Shown: piece after piece, positions 9,697-21,499 of the stretch
Position numbering within the stretch: the stretch's first letter is position 1
Layout of the letters: each line of letters begins with the position of its first letter
NCBI GenBank assembly: GCA_018136815.1
Contig: CM030938.1
Span: 4,545,724-4,609,723 of the forward strand
Reading direction: 5' to 3'
DNA from: Isochrysis galbana
Lineage: Eukaryota > Haptophyta > Isochrysidales > Isochrysidaceae
Length of the DNA: 64,000 nt
Notes under the pieces: model-generated
Told to the model about the DNA's origin: nothing
The model's database searches: none
Seen by the model: the letters and a program-made list of their open reading frames with translations, nothing else
Translations under genes and position numbers: made by a program

Positions 9697-10053
9697 TTAC
9701 GAGCTCATTTTGCAGCACCTGTACATGTACCTCAACTTGTCCTGGGTGCTGCTTCGTCGCTTCAGTCGGAATTGCGTGATGACTTCGTCCTGTTCGCATT
9801 CAACGTTGTGCTTGTCAAGGTTAGTGTTATGCCAGGTTTCGTTATTCCACTCCGTTGTCACGTCACGACATGTACCAGCGGCCTCCATGGAATTGCACGT
9901 GTAATCATACGATAGCATGTCGGGTGAAGGTCTATTCAGTTTGAATTTGGCGATTGGCTTTGTGTTTTCCCTCATTGTAGCTTGTGGGGAGTTATACTTA
10001 TAATTATAATGGGAGCCGGGGGTTTGCGAGGGGGGAGATTCGTAGGGGTGCAT
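9697..10053 (-). CDS. Exon encoding a Cys-containing repeat domain
   Basis: An open minus frame with the repeat signature V-x-C-x4-VI-x2-F-x-L-x-R-x8-RY-x-YRCC (KHNVECEQDEVITQFRLKR...RYMYRCC) and a weaker upstream copy (AKFKLNRPSP...YDYTCN). The spacing of conserved Cys and aromatic residues suggests a secreted, disulfide-linked beta-sheet module repeated in tandem. The start is a non-ATG codon, so this is probably an internal exon. I recognise the pattern as a plausible domain but cannot name a family. It sits between two retroelement blocks and could be a gene remnant. Confidence 0.45.
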   Translation of the reverse strand: MHPYESPPSQTPGSHYNYKYNSPQATMRENTKPIAKFKLNRPSPDMLSYDYTCNSMEAAGTCRDVTTEWNNETWHNTNLDKHNVECEQDEVITQFRLKRRSSTQDKLRYMYRCCKMSS

Positions 10054-10079
10054 ATTCGTATGTGTCTAGTGACAACGCA

Positions 10080-10195
10080 CGTCAAGGCGTACGGGCAGGT
10101 GCGCTGAGGGGTGTCGTGATAGTACCGGGCTAGTGGGAGTAGTGGTACTAACGCTCAGTTGTTTTATTATTATTAAGTATAAACTTAGTTCAAGC
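10080..10195. repeat. Dispersed repeat, partner of 25830-25930
   Basis: Shares GTCGTGATAGTACCGGGCTA and flanking text (GTACGGGCAG-TGCGCTGAG, ACGCTCAG-TTTTAT) with 25845-25925 in the same orientation. It ends at 10172-10190 in AAGTATAAACTTAG, the reverse complement of the family (i) hairpin box seen at 15071. Confidence 0.7.
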
Positions 10196-11208
10196 GTGAG
10201 TGAGCGAGTGTGAGCTGTACGCAACGCGTCATCAACAATGGCAACACCACATTCATGTTAAGCAACAATCAACAATTAATACTAAGTCAATAACACGTAA
10301 GAGTACAAACAAAGACCTCCCAAAGAGAGCTAACACAGAGCGTAACAATAATATTTATATAGCCGGTTGATGTCACAAAGCTAGCCTAGGTGTGGCGATA
10401 GTAAATTCGCTGTGTTAGTGCGTGTGGTAATAGTGTGGTAGTGGGTGGTGTGGGCTACAGCCTCACGGTAGCTTCTTTTGGGGGGCAAACTGAAATTTCG
10501 GGATTTCCGAAATTTCGGATGTTTTCGGAAGGCGAATTTTCGAAATTTCGGGCCGAAATTCCGGAAATTTTGGACGTTTCCGGTACGAACTTCTACCGGT
10601 GAAGCTTTGAAGCATCCGCGGGCGTTGTCAGTATAGCATTCTAGACATGTCTGAAGTGTATGCCACACTAGGGGTATGGCTTCATTGGTTAGGCTCCATG
10701 GGCACAAGGTCTCACAAATACTTTCTGTACATTTGGTGTGGGGTATATTCCGCGGCAGGCGGTAGCAACTGTAAATAAAGAGGTTGCAGCCTCTTGCGGT
10801 ATATCGTTTGGCGCACCTGCAGCTAGTGGCTGGTGGGAGTAGTGTCGGTATCGGAATAGCGGTGGGAAGGAGTAGCAACATTAGCACATCCACATATTCT
10901 AGCAGTAGTATAGTCTTCTCTCATCGTACGCACAGCCACCCCATCGTCTCGCACTCATCGAGTCACAAGAACCTAGTAGGGCGTTGGCAGAATCCTAATC
11001 ACGGGAGTCGCCCATCCCATGTGCCATTCGGCTCAGCTGGATTGAGGCACAAGGCTTGCTAGCGGCTCATGCTCGCGCCAGACGTCGTGCCTACGAGCAA
11101 GCATGCACTCCTTGCGTGCACGCTCAGGCTAAGCCGGTGCCATTGCACCACACAACAGCGCCACCAACACGACGAACGTGTACAGAATATCCACTCGGCA
11201 CGCCGTGG
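10196..11208. other. Gene-free stretch with an AAATTTCGG-rich segment
   Basis: 10480-10575 is built from repeated AAATTTCGG/CCGAAATTT phrases in both orientations (a local inverted-repeat cluster). 11069-11208 is the 3' flank of the RING-TPR-J gene. No exon could be supported. Confidence 0.5.
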
Positions 11209-14200
11209 TCATTGGCAGCCGCCGCCGCCGCAACAGCCATCCTTGTTGTGGTTCGAGGCTGCGCGCTCTGCCGCGCGCACGCGCTCGAAAATGGCCTCCC
11301 GGTCGTAGCCCTCGTTCCATAATTTCCGCTTGAAGTCGTCGGTAAGGATCTCGAGTGCCTCACCCAGGAGCTTGAACCTGGATGCACAAAGAACAAGCGG
11401 TAGATCAGAAGCGTGCCGGCGGCGCGCGGCGGACGAACCATCATAGTGTTTCTTAGCTCAGGCTGGCCAAATGAGGCCGCGCACCGTTCTTCCGCCTCCT
11501 TCTTGGCCTCCGTCTCCATCGCGGCCACCTTGTCGGGGTGGCACTCCAGGGCCCGTGCCTTGTAGGCCGCCTTGATCTCCAATGCCGAAGCGATGGAGGG
11601 GACTTGCAAGAGGCCATAGTAGTCGGGCCTCTTCCTCTTGCGGATCTACAGGGCAGGAGGGCGGGCAGGTAGTTCGCCAATGCGCTCCAGGCGGGTGGCA
11701 GGGCTGGAATTGCGCGTGGTGCTCCCAAAGCGGAGGGCGTCCCGTCACCTCGAACTGCGCACGCTGTAGCGCGTGGTTGATCTGCGTGTCGTTGCCCCCA
11801 AATGTGTCTCTGATCGTCTGGAGCTCCCTCGCCGCCTCCTCGTGCCGCTCAAGCGCGTGCAGCGCATCCGCCTTGGTCAGCCAAGCTGCTTTGCAGTCAT
11901 CCTGTGCAATCGAGGGGGCGTGGCGGCGTGTGGGCTTGAGCTCTTCTAGCGTGTGCGGCTCGCGCCGTATCGGCTCAGCTCGGCTGCTACCGCGGCGCTC
12001 GGCTCCCCAGAGCGCACCTGCGCATAGATAGCGACGGCACAATCCTTCAGTGCGGCGTCGTAGTCCTTGAGCCGGAGATGAGCAGCCGCCCGCTCGGCGT
12101 GCAGCGAGGCAGAGAGCGGTGCGTGCATTGGAGCTTCAGCGGCCGTGATGGCATTTGAGTACTCCGTTGCGGCGAGCGCAAAGTCGCGGGTGTAGGCAGC
12201 CTGCGACGTGGTTGGGCAGAGCGGGGTGGGCGCGGGCTTTGTGGCCGACGGCGTCCGTCTGGCGCGAGTCAAGCAGACCGCTGTCGCACACTTCGCACGC
12301 CCAGCCGGCGAAGGTTCAGCCTGGTGCAGCTCATATCGCCGACAGCACAAGAGCTGTGGTGTGCTGCCAACGATCAGTGCGGCAAGCGGCCCATTCCCAC
12401 TTCCGCCAGCTGGGATGGGATCGTTGGGCCGACGTGCCTGTTTGGCAGTGGACATGTGAGCCTCCAGCTTGCGGACCTTCTTCATCGTGCGGCCCGCCTC
12501 GGAGTCGTCGGGATCAAGGCGCAGCGCCTAACAGGTGACAAGCCAAGCCAGGCCAGTGGTCAGGACGCAACGGGCGCACAGCGTGAGCTGCAACCCGTCG
12601 GAGAAACACGTGGACGACGCACCTGCTTGAGATGCTTCTGTGCTTGCTCGAGGTCGGCGGAATAAAGCAGCGCAACTGCGCGCAGCCGGTATGCCGTGGT
12701 AGAGTTGGGATCCTCCTTGATGACCTCCCTTGTCGTACGTAGCGCACGGTCACACAGCCCTAGCGCTAGCTCGGCGCGCACCATCCACAGCCGTGCGACT
12801 GCGGCCGACGTCTTGGCGCAAATGTTGGCAAAAAAGGTGCGCGCTAGCGCGCCGTTGCCGTTGGAGAGCGCCGCCTCCCCCTCCAACTGCCAATCGCGCA
12901 ACTCTGTGGCGCTTGCAAGCTCGGAGGCGAGGTCCGGATGCGGCGCAGCGGCCGAGGTGCCTGGGAAGGAGGCGAGCTGCAAGACGGCCTTGGCATACTC
13001 GCCCTGCTCGATATGCGCCTTGGCGATGCGCTTGTACGCTTTGGTGAGCTCTGTGTCGGGCGAATCAGGGAGGCGGCGTGCTGAGCGCTGTGGGGCTGGG
13101 AAGAGGCCGCCGTGCGGTCAGCATCACGGCACGCACTTGGATCGATTATCAGCGCCGCCTGGCAATCGTCAATGCACTTGGCGTGCTTGCCCATCATCAG
13201 GTGAGTGGCCGCACGATTCAGCAAGTACGTGGGCACCGTAGGTGCAAGGGCGACCGCCTTCGAGTAGAGCGCAAGCGCCTCCGTGTAGATGCGCTGCTCA
13301 AACCTGCGTGTGGTAGATGAGCCAGTCGTCACGGCAGCTTTCGGGCGACAAACACTCCTTAAAGTTGGGAATGACTGACTCCACCCAGAAGTACAGTCCG
13401 AACTGTGTGACTGCGGGCTGGGACGTCTGCCACACAGAGATACACCTTGACCCGGGTGGCCATAGGCTTCTTGTGGTTACCAGGTGCGCTGCCCCGGTTC
13501 CCCACAGCAACGCACTTGGAATTGCCCGCGTTCTTGAGAGCCTCGGCCTGTTGCAAGGCGCTCGCGCTTGGAGTTCCCAGCCCACCGTTGGCTGCCGCGC
13601 CTGTCACTTCTCCGTTGCCGCTCTGCGCCGCGAGGTGTGTCTCAGACGACGTCATGTGCGCAGATAGTTCTGAGTACTCTCCGACCCAGGGGCAGCCCTC
13701 CAGGGGGCAGTGGAGCTTGAGCCGCCCGAGCACACGAAAGGCAAGCGGAGAGGCCAGCCGCAGCTCTCCGGCGCCGTGCCGTGGGTCAAGCTCACGCATG
13801 CACGTTGGGCAGCTTGGTTTAGTCTCCATCCAATCCTGTGGCGAGTAATGGTGGCGTTGAATGAAGGCTAGGCTTCAGGGCGGTGCGGCCAAGCATATAT
13901 CTTTCCCTCCCTCAAGTCGTACCCGTTCTTGCGCCTATTTCGCACATGCATGTCAGTCGATGCACATGCTGCCTCTCTGCTGTATGGGCCCCTCCTCCAT
14001 CCATTTCCCTAGCCCAATTGTGCGATCCCTGCTCATTTCGCTCAACTCCCATGTAAATTAAACGAGCAGAGACTCATCGCCCTTGCGTTTGCTTTAACCT
14101 CTTCTGGCTCTGCAAGCTAGCCCTCAACTTTCCTCGAACCCTTTCCACTGCGTGCCATTCCCCCTGCCCCTTCCCCCTCTCCTCCTTTCACTCCCTCTCG

Positions 14201-14707
14201 CGGACTCCCCCTCTCTTTTTGCTGCCCTCACTCCCTCTTGCTCCCTCTCTTCCCCTCAATCGCTCTCACTAGCTGTGTCCCCGGCTGCCTCTCTCCGCCT
14301 CCCTCCACCTCCCTGCCGCCACCCCCCCGCCCCGCCCCCTCCGCCTCCGTACCCCCCCCCAACCCCCCCCCCCTTCCCTCCCCATCCACCCCCCTCCATC
14401 TGGCCTGGCTCCCTCTCCGTCTCTCTTCTTGTCCATCGCATCTTCATGTCATCCCTCCCCCGCCCTCTCCGCCACCATCTTTCTCTCTCCCTCTCTCCCT
14501 CCCCCGCGCTCCCCCCCCCCCCCTCCCTGCCCCCCCCCCCCCCCTCTTCTCCCGCGCTCGCTGCCACACCTGGAGGCATGAGAGGCAGAAGATGTGATGG
14601 CACACCGTCAGCAGCGGCGCGTCCACCAGCTGGCAGCACACGGGGCACAGGAACTCGGCCGCATGGTTCTCCTGCCCTTCGACCACCAGGTCCGTCGAGA
14701 GGCCCAT
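11209..14707 (-). CDS. RING finger - TRAF-type zinc finger - TPR - DnaJ protein, 612 aa
   Basis: Nine exons keep frame throughout: 14707-14570, 13835-13516, 13303-13137, 13080-12623, 12527-12438, 12200-12018, 11901-11749, 11645-11485, 11377-11209 (1839 nt with the TGA). The exon 1/2 junction completes a C3HC4 RING (Cys21, 24, 36, His38, Cys41, 44, 55, 58). A TRAF-type zinc finger follows (Cys89, Cys94, His106, His113). TPR helices fill about 140-500 (RIYTEALALYSKAVALAP; AEYAKAVLQ-like). The J domain at about 510-575 has HPD at 539-541 and ends in a short CCGGGGCQ tail. TPR plus C-terminal J is the layout of the Hsp70/Hsp90 co-chaperone DNAJC7. The N-terminal RING and TRAF finger predict E3 ubiquitin-ligase activity. 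Six introns use GTGCG donors; the 12437 intron is GC-AG. A second in-frame ATG at 14743 would add 12 residues. Confidence 0.85.
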
Positions 14708-14743
14708 CGCGATGCCGCGGCCAGATTCACCTAAACAAGCCAA

Positions 14744-15060
14744 ATCGAAAAGAAAACCACTCTCCCGTCGCCACCTCGAGATCCTGCGATTTGAACAACC
14801 GGAGAATTCACGTGAAAAGCCCTTTTATTGCATGGAATAGAGACCCCTCCCGAGGCCAAGGGCGCGCCCACTACACTCCGAGAAGGTTCCATCGACCGAT
14901 CGAGACGCCCGCGCCTATTTTTATATCACAACTACCCAATCTAGACCCAGTGGTTGAACACGAAAACATTACGCGCCGCCGGCGAAGAACATTATTTTAA
15001 TCCGTATTCAAGGGCCTAGAACCTAGAACCTGAATTCAATGAATACAAGCTTGTATTCAA
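14744..15060. other. Gene-free; contains a 20-bp perfect palindrome
   Basis: Upstream flank of the RING-TPR-J gene (its promoter, presumably). The palindrome at 15040-15059 is centred on AAGCTT, with GAATACAAG as the left arm. A related phrase, GTATTCAAG, occurs nearby at 15004. Confidence 0.5.
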
Positions 15061-15070
15061 GTCCCCCCAA

Positions 15071-15091
15071 CTAAGTTTATACTTAGACGCG
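15071..15091 (+). promoter_or_regulatory. Hairpin box directly before a LINE ORF1 ATG, family (i)
   Basis: CTAAGT-TTAT-ACTTAG forms a 6-bp stem at 15071-15086, and the ATG follows 5 nt later at 15092. The same box is seen at 31618-31634 and, in reverse, near 4276-4290 and 10172-10190. Confidence 0.6.
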
Positions 15092-15770
15092 ATGGAGCGC
15101 GCCGCCGCGACTCCCCTCTCATTCGGGCCCCCCGCCGAGGGCGCCCCCTCTGCTCCCATGGAGCAGTGGAGCAGCCGCTGTCGAAGCGGCCGCGTCCGCC
15201 GTCCGAGGCCGAGCAGGTGCGTGCGACTCCGGTCGCGCCACACGGCCCGTGGCCCCGGCCACATCACCCATGGCAGCCATGCTGGCCCCCCCCATGGGGA
15301 ACAGCAGGCTGCTGGTACCACTCCACCAGCAACAGGCTCCAAAAGCCACTCCTCCATTGGTCCATTGGGCATGCCTTATGGCAGAGGCCCCTCCCGCCTT
15401 GGCGAGAGCCGCGCTGCCGAGGCAGCGCGGCCCGAGACCGGGTGGCCCTCATGGGCACAACCTCAACCACACCATGCCAGCAGAACCCCTTATTAAATCC
15501 ACAAGCCCTCACACGACAAGAACCACCCACACTACGACCGCACGCATCTCCCACACAGCCGACAGGCCAAAGGCACCAACCCACCCACATACGCATCCAC
15601 CGCTGACCCTCCCCACCACCTCGCATGACACACAGGATGCTGACTCAGAAGACGACAACAACAACATGGGTGACTCTGACGCCATCTACGACCTCTCACT
15701 TCATCAAGCGGGCGACATCATACTCAACGACACGGCGGTGTATGCCGCCATGGTTGAACTTCTCCTTTGA
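15092..15770 (+). mobile_element. LINE ORF1 fragment, family (i)
   Basis: ORF1 begins MERAAATPLSFGPPAEG at 15092 and breaks frame soon after. The natural-looking continuation runs in another frame to the TGA at 15768 (...NNNMGDSDAIYDLSLHQ...). The Pro/Ala-rich N terminus and acidic Asp/Glu/Asn C-terminal stretch fit a non-LTR ORF1 nucleic-acid-binding protein, but no zinc knuckle is visible. Frame breaks make it a pseudogene copy. Confidence 0.55.
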
Positions 15771-15789
15771 ACTCGAGGGCGTGGACCTG

Positions 15790-16850
15790 TCGCATCCGCG
15801 ATCGACTTCCGACCTTAGGCGTCTTCGAGCCCAGTCGTTCTTGTTGCCGCGGGGTTTTACTCGTAACTTGTAGAACTCTGCACTCGTAACTCGCCCCTCG
15901 CTCCTTGCCGTTGCGCCCCTTTGTGGCCTGTCTCGCTCCTGTTTCGCTCCTTTGCACCTTGGGCCTTGCTCTGCCTTTGGTCCCTCCTTGCTGTCGTTCC
16001 CCCGCGCTCGTTCTCGCTCTCGTCGTAGGTGTTCGTCGTTGCGGACCTTTCCCCCGCGCGAAGCCTACCCTCTCTCCCCTTCCGGTTTACGCTCGTAGAT
16101 TCCCTCCTTACTTTCTATCTGTTCGTTCGCGGTAACCGCCGTTCGCCGTCGGCTCTTCCGTCGCATCATCGCTCTCTTGTCGGCTTTCTCTTCCTTGTTT
16201 CCTTCCTTCTGTGTTTTCCCCGCCCAAGTGGAGAAAGATACGTTAGTGTGGAGGAATGTTGGGTGAAAGTCAGGTGTGTGTCTCGGATTGTTGTCGGACT
16301 CATCGGATTGGTATCCTGTCGGCCTCTGTCGCCCTCGTCCCTCGTCCCAGTCGCTCCTCGCTCCCTCGTTTTCGCTCTCGCTCTCGCTCAGTCGTAACCA
16401 GCAATCTTACAACACCAACCAAATCCACTCACTCACCCACTCACCCTCGCTATCCGCTATGTCCGCTCCGTCTTCGCGCTCGCCCTCGCCACTGCCCGCC
16501 ATCCATCTCCCAACCATGGAAGATGGCCTGCCCGTCCCGCCCGCCAATGGCCAAAATGCCGTGCCTGCCGCCGCCTACCTTCCGTCCCGTTCGGTTCCTC
16601 CTGTCCCATCCATAACCTCCAATCCGTCAGGACCCCGAGCCAGACTTCTGGGCCCGCTCAGCGAGGGGCCCCTGGCACATCGCGGTCAACGAAGACTGCG
16701 CGCAGCAATTCAAGAACAAATACGGCGACCTCATTGTCATCCGCGTCCAGCAAGTCGACATCCCGGTCCTAGGGGTAGGCCAGGATATCCGAGATATCCA
16801 TCGGGATAGCTTTGGGCGGATATAGAAGAAAGCCGAGATACAGCCGTGCA
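15790..16850 (+). mobile_element. LINE 5' UTR and ORF1 fragment, family (iv), plus strand
   Basis: A 5' leader (15790-16458) begins with CGCATCCGCGATCGACTTC, shared with the 4.1-kb element, and then resembles the minus-strand 9.0-9.4 kb leader (phrase GATACGTTAGTGTGGAGG). The ATG at 16459 opens MSAPSSRSPSPLP, like the 9038 copy. Around 16620 the coding frame shifts by one: the natural continuation (PWHIAVNEDC, KNKYGDLIVIRVQQVDIP) lies in a second frame to about 16826. It is a frameshifted pseudogene. Confidence 0.6.
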
Positions 16851-16859
16851 TCTAGTCGT

Positions 16860-17718
16860 GGGCCTTATCTCCCCCAACTGCGCTACTACTACTACTTTGC
16901 GGCGCGAGCCAGATGTCTTGTCAGAAGTAGCGACGCAACCTACTAAGCGAGCCAAAGAGTTCCACACACGTGCGCTAAACACGTGGAAGCTTTCAGAAGC
17001 TAGTGACAGCGTGCTGTCGTCTTTCCTTTACCTCAAAGTAAGGCTCAACCGAGAACATTAAAACGCCAGCACGAGCCAACACTACTTGAGCGCGATGCTC
17101 GTCGTCGTGATACATGCTTGCTTGGTGCGCGGGCCGTGTGCAAATTACTGCGTCGATGCCTTCTAGCGGCGGTGGATGGACGGGGGCGGGGGGACTTGCA
17201 GGAGGAATGTCGAGGTGATTGGTGACGAATGAATGCGCGCCCGCCAACTCGTCGCGTTACGTCTAGTGGTCACTGGAGTGTGTGCGATAACTAGAGTCTC
17301 ATGTGCGTATTGAAGGCTGCGCGGTAGTAGGTGAATAGACAAGGCAGACCATCAATGCTATTGGCGCGTGATCGTGCGGGCTCGAGGGGCGATAGTGGCA
17401 ACAGTGCGCATCGAGGCCGTGCGATTAGGCACCGTCATAGCATGTTAGGTGCTTTGTCGCAGACGTAAGGCTCGTTGTGAAACCATTCTCGACAAGCCCA
17501 CAGTGCGCCAAAGTAGCCGAGGAACTTCGCTCGACGAGCGTGCCAAGCATAGACCGCCAAGGTTAGCGGCTTCCAGTCCTAAGGCGTGTGTCTATAGTAC
17601 ATCGCGGACTCCTTGCCTCTAGGACGGTGGTCCTAGGCACTGCCGAAATCGGCGTTCGGGCAGCACAAGTCCTCCCTCCTTTCAAAAGATTAACGCGCTA
17701 AGCGAACAAGTACATCCG
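16860..17718. other. No gene recognised
   Basis: Contains a short CTACTACTACTA microsatellite (16884-16895) and unremarkable moderately GC-rich DNA. The right end is the 3' flank of the carboxypeptidase gene. Confidence 0.5.
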
Positions 17719-20300
17719 TCACATCTTTCCGGCGATGAAGGCGTTGAGCATCTCGACGGCGGCCTTCGGCTGGTCTCGCGGCACCATGTGCCCGGCGTCA
17801 AAGACGCGCAGGAAGGAGAGCGAATCGCTAGCCTGTAGCGCTCAGCCCGGGATGGGTGGTTGGTCTAGGGCGTCGAAACGCACCGGGGGCTAACTAGAGA
17901 GGCGCTGGGGATACCCGAGACAGAGTCGGTCGCAAGTATCGGCGAGCAAGCGGCCTTGTCCATGGATTGGGATCGCTGCATCTAAGCGCACCTGCAGCGT
18001 CCCGGCCACCGTGCCGTCACTCAGCGTCCAGTTCTTGAGCGGCGCCGCATTGAAGTCGGCCTGACCCGTCCAGTCTAAGGCACGTACCCATGCCTGCAGC
18101 CGTACGGTGGGCAATGTCAGCAGCTGAGGAATGCGGAATCGCGTCAATGAGGTCTCGTTGCCCCTGCACACGATTCCCATCATGCCTATAAGCCTTGGTG
18201 CGCCTCATACCTGATTACCTAACCAGTTGCAAATGTAGTCCTGGTCGCCCGCGTATATGAGAACACGGATCCCGTCAGCCAGCTGCTCAGGAATGAGCTT
18301 CTCGAACTACGGGCGGTATATGCGGGGGGGGGGGGGGGGGGGTGAGCGCTGATTCGCCTTTGTGCGCGTTTACTTGCGTGGGTTGAGGCACGTTCAATGA
18401 GAGAAGCCAGCGCCGTCTTGTGCGTACGAGCGGGCCCATTTTACATCGGCAAGCCAGTCTCCGGAGAGCTCGAAGCCGAGAGTTACAACGCGGTTGCAGT
18501 CTTGCCAGCCACGTTTCTGGTCGACTCCCAGCGCTATCTTGACCTGCATAGGCCGGGGGCGGGCGTGTTACGAGCGGCTCCATTTCAATGAGTTCTTGTA
18601 GCGCCCGCCCAATCTCTCCTAGTAGCGATTGCTACGAGCCGCAATTCGGGAATCGGTTGACGGACCTCGGGCCTAGAGAGATAGGTCGCCACATTACTAA
18701 AGTCGTAGCACAGAGGTGGCTTCGCGCACTTCTCGCGCATGTCGTAAGGGTTTAACCTGCCGCGCCGCATATGGGGATGATGTGCACTCAATGAACGCCC
18801 AGAGACGAGGGTGGTGGGTGCTCGACGCGAATGTTGCGTGATCTCAATATCCGTGTGTGGATTGGACCGCACTCTTGAAGGGTGTGTGGAGCTGGGGCCC
18901 GGGTCGGTAGCCGCACCCCGTCGCGGTATACGGGATGAGGAGTCCAGCATTGCAGACTTCGATTGCGCTTAGACAGGTCGTTGTGTTTGATCCTGGAGCT
19001 TGGCAAGCCTTGATGGCAAGGATACAGATGGGCGTGATGACAGTCATTGCGGCGTGCGTCAGCTTGCCAACGGCAGGCGCATGGTGATTCGTCGAGACGG
19101 CCATGTCTTTGTAGTAGCGGTACTGGATGGAGGGCTCAGTGAGGCCGTTGCCGATGCCGATGCCTTTTAGGTTGATGGGCACAATACCTGGCGCCAAAGC
19201 CTTGTTTCGCTGCCAGACGCGATGGCTGACCGCCGGCACGTAATGCCCGGCGTAGGATTCCCCAAACACAAAGAAGCTAAGCGCGGGCGGGCATGAGGAG
19301 CCGTGAATGAGCATGTGCGCAATCGGGCGCAAACGCGATGTGCATGGTGTGCGGCCGCCATGCTGCCCGCCCGCCTCCCACTGTACGTACTCATTGGACT
19401 CGTACTCCGGGTGTGCCCTGAAGAAGGCTTGGAGGAAGGCGTACATGTCCTCCGCCACCTCGCTCTCGTCGTGATCGAGCCCTAGTCCGTAAGAGAAGCC
19501 GGTGCCCGCGGGCTGATCTATGTACAGTAAGTTGGCTTCATTGTTCCACGAGTGAGGGTTGGGCACCTTCCAAGTTGGAGGGAGAACTGAGTCAAGCCAT
19601 GGAAGGATGCATGCATATGCACCTCACCAGAGTGCCGTACACATCACAGCAACGGTGTACCCCAACATACAGTCGCGGGTCAGGCGTTGCGGGAAAGTGA
19701 TGAATGCCCTGTGCCCTGCTCTCGCTGTGTTGCCGGGGACACAGGCAGTCGCTCCCCGGGAAGACTGAGGGGTGGCCGCGGCAGCTGTGCAGCTGTGTGC
19801 ACAGAAAGGATGCAGGCATGCGTGCCCTGCTCATGCAAGATAACGCTACAGAGAAGCGTTTCAAACATGCACATCCTATCCACGCCGCCTCGACCTCGCC
19901 AGAGCCGCGTCGGAGAAGGTCTCACCGTTTCATTCCCTTCTTGGTTGACTGCACACGGCCCGTTCTCTCCGAAGAGAGCGACTTCTGAGGAGCACCCTGG
20001 CCCCCCGGTCATCCAGAGGACGAGCGGGGCCGTAGCGGGTTTGCTTCGTGCCTCGAAGAACCAGTAGAAGTAGTTCTTGCCCGCGAGAGGCCGCGAGGTG
20101 GAGAGGTGGAAGTAGCCGGAGAATTGGGTGACTCTCGGGTCGCAGAGAGAAGGGGAGGTCTCTGAGAGGATCCCACGGGCGAGAGGGGCAGAGAAGTGGT
20201 GCGGAAGGTGAGTGGGGACCGTCTGCTCTGGTTCGGCCGTAGGGAAAGCCGTCGGGACGCTGAGGGACACGAGGGAGAGGAGGAGAGAGGGAAGGGGCAT
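17719..20300 (-). CDS. Serine carboxypeptidase (peptidase family S10), 470 aa
   Basis: Eight exons in phase: 20300-19926, 19566-19391, 19276-18917, 18756-18666, 18543-18445, 18306-18211, 18093-17992, 17832-17719 (1413 nt with TGA). The N terminus is a signal peptide ([19 protein letters not shown]). Family landmarks appear in order: [16 protein letters not shown] (oxyanion loop), [19 protein letters not shown], catalytic Ser191 in [10 protein letters not shown], the GNGL segment, [14 protein letters not shown], catalytic Asp390 in the DYICNWLGN segment, and catalytic His448 in AGHMVP. All three catalytic residues are present. The enzyme should remove C-terminal residues from peptides in the vacuole/lysosome or after secretion. 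Donors are mostly GTGCG, GTGAG or GTACG. The exon 4 donor (GTCCGT) was chosen because it restores the family sequence. Length is normal for S10. Confidence 0.93.
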
Positions 20301-21499
20301 GACGGCCAGGGCGGCTCAGAGCGGCGCAGTGGAGCAGGCAAGGTACGGTTAGAAACGGGCGAGTTCCTGTAAGAAACGCCCGGTGCGCTCGGCGCGCGGC
20401 CCCGCCGTTCGCTCCCGCGCGCCGCTCGCCCCATCATCGGCGGACGGCTCTCTAATCTGTAGAACTTTCTAACGTTATGATGTTGAGCAGCCGCTCGGCT
20501 CTCCATCTACTTGAACTCTTTACTGCCGGGACCGCAGCAGCCAGATGTCTGCTTCGTGTTGTACTTTTTCGTGGAGAGCGGGGCGAGAAAGGCTGCAGAA
20601 GAGAGATCTGCCGCATTTTATCCGGGGAAAGAAGTGCGTGTGTCGTGTGGCGGGGCGCGCGAGAAGGAGCTGGAAGTGCTTAAGGTATGTTAGTCAAGGT
20701 TAGCCCGGTCACTCACTCTTTTTAACCACTATTTCCCACCTCCCCTGGGTGTCCAAGGATTCCTTAGGGTCCCCCCCTACCTGCCCCGCCAACTCCCTCC
20801 CCCCTCCGAACCACCCCCTCCCACCCCACGAAGGGCAATGGCGTCGGTGAGGGACTCCCCTCCCTTCCCCCGCGCGTGGCGGGCTATTTTGGGAGATTGA
20901 GGGGGGCGCTCACGGAAGGGAATCAGATTGGTGAATGTGGGGCGCATCAGTATTAGAAACGCGGAGCTTCCGCGACGTCCGATCGCCCGCGATCGGCCGA
21001 AGAATGGCCTGGAGGTGGTGGCCATGCAGAGCCCAGAGCTCTCGCGAGCAGGGTGGGGGGTCACTAGTAGGTCGCACGCTGGTTCTTGAGGGTCGCACAC
21101 ACTCGCACTAACCCATCCTGGCCCCTCGCACCGCAGGAATGCCTCGATTCGATCCGGCCCGACGCCCAGGGCCACGGCCCCTATTGACGTCGACAAGCGC
21201 TCGATTGGACGCCTGGAGGTGCAGCTCTTCAAGTGGCCGTGCGGCGCGACGGGCCGGTCGCGACCCGGCTGTTCCGGGCCTGCCTGTAACCCCCAAAGCC
21301 TCCTGGCCCGGCCCCACGCGTTCGCGCCCAGCGTTGATCCGAAATCTTGAGAGCTGGTGTGTGTCGTGTTCACGTCTCATCTCCGCCTTCACCGCAAAGG
21401 TGTACGCCGAGGCCGCTAGGTACATGAATTTGGCTCCTGGGGCGGAACCATTTCATGTGAAGTGTGTTAACTTGCCAAATGCAAGCTGAGGGGTAAGGA
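20301..21499. other. No gene recognised between carboxypeptidase and satellite
   Basis: Includes the carboxypeptidase upstream region. Several minus and plus frames of 100-200 codons exist at 20777-21425 but are Pro/Arg-rich in all frames, as expected from GC-rich DNA, with no splice-consistent or motif support. The phrase ACTCTTTACTGCCGG near 20517 also occurs near 1404 and 37303. Confidence 0.45.
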
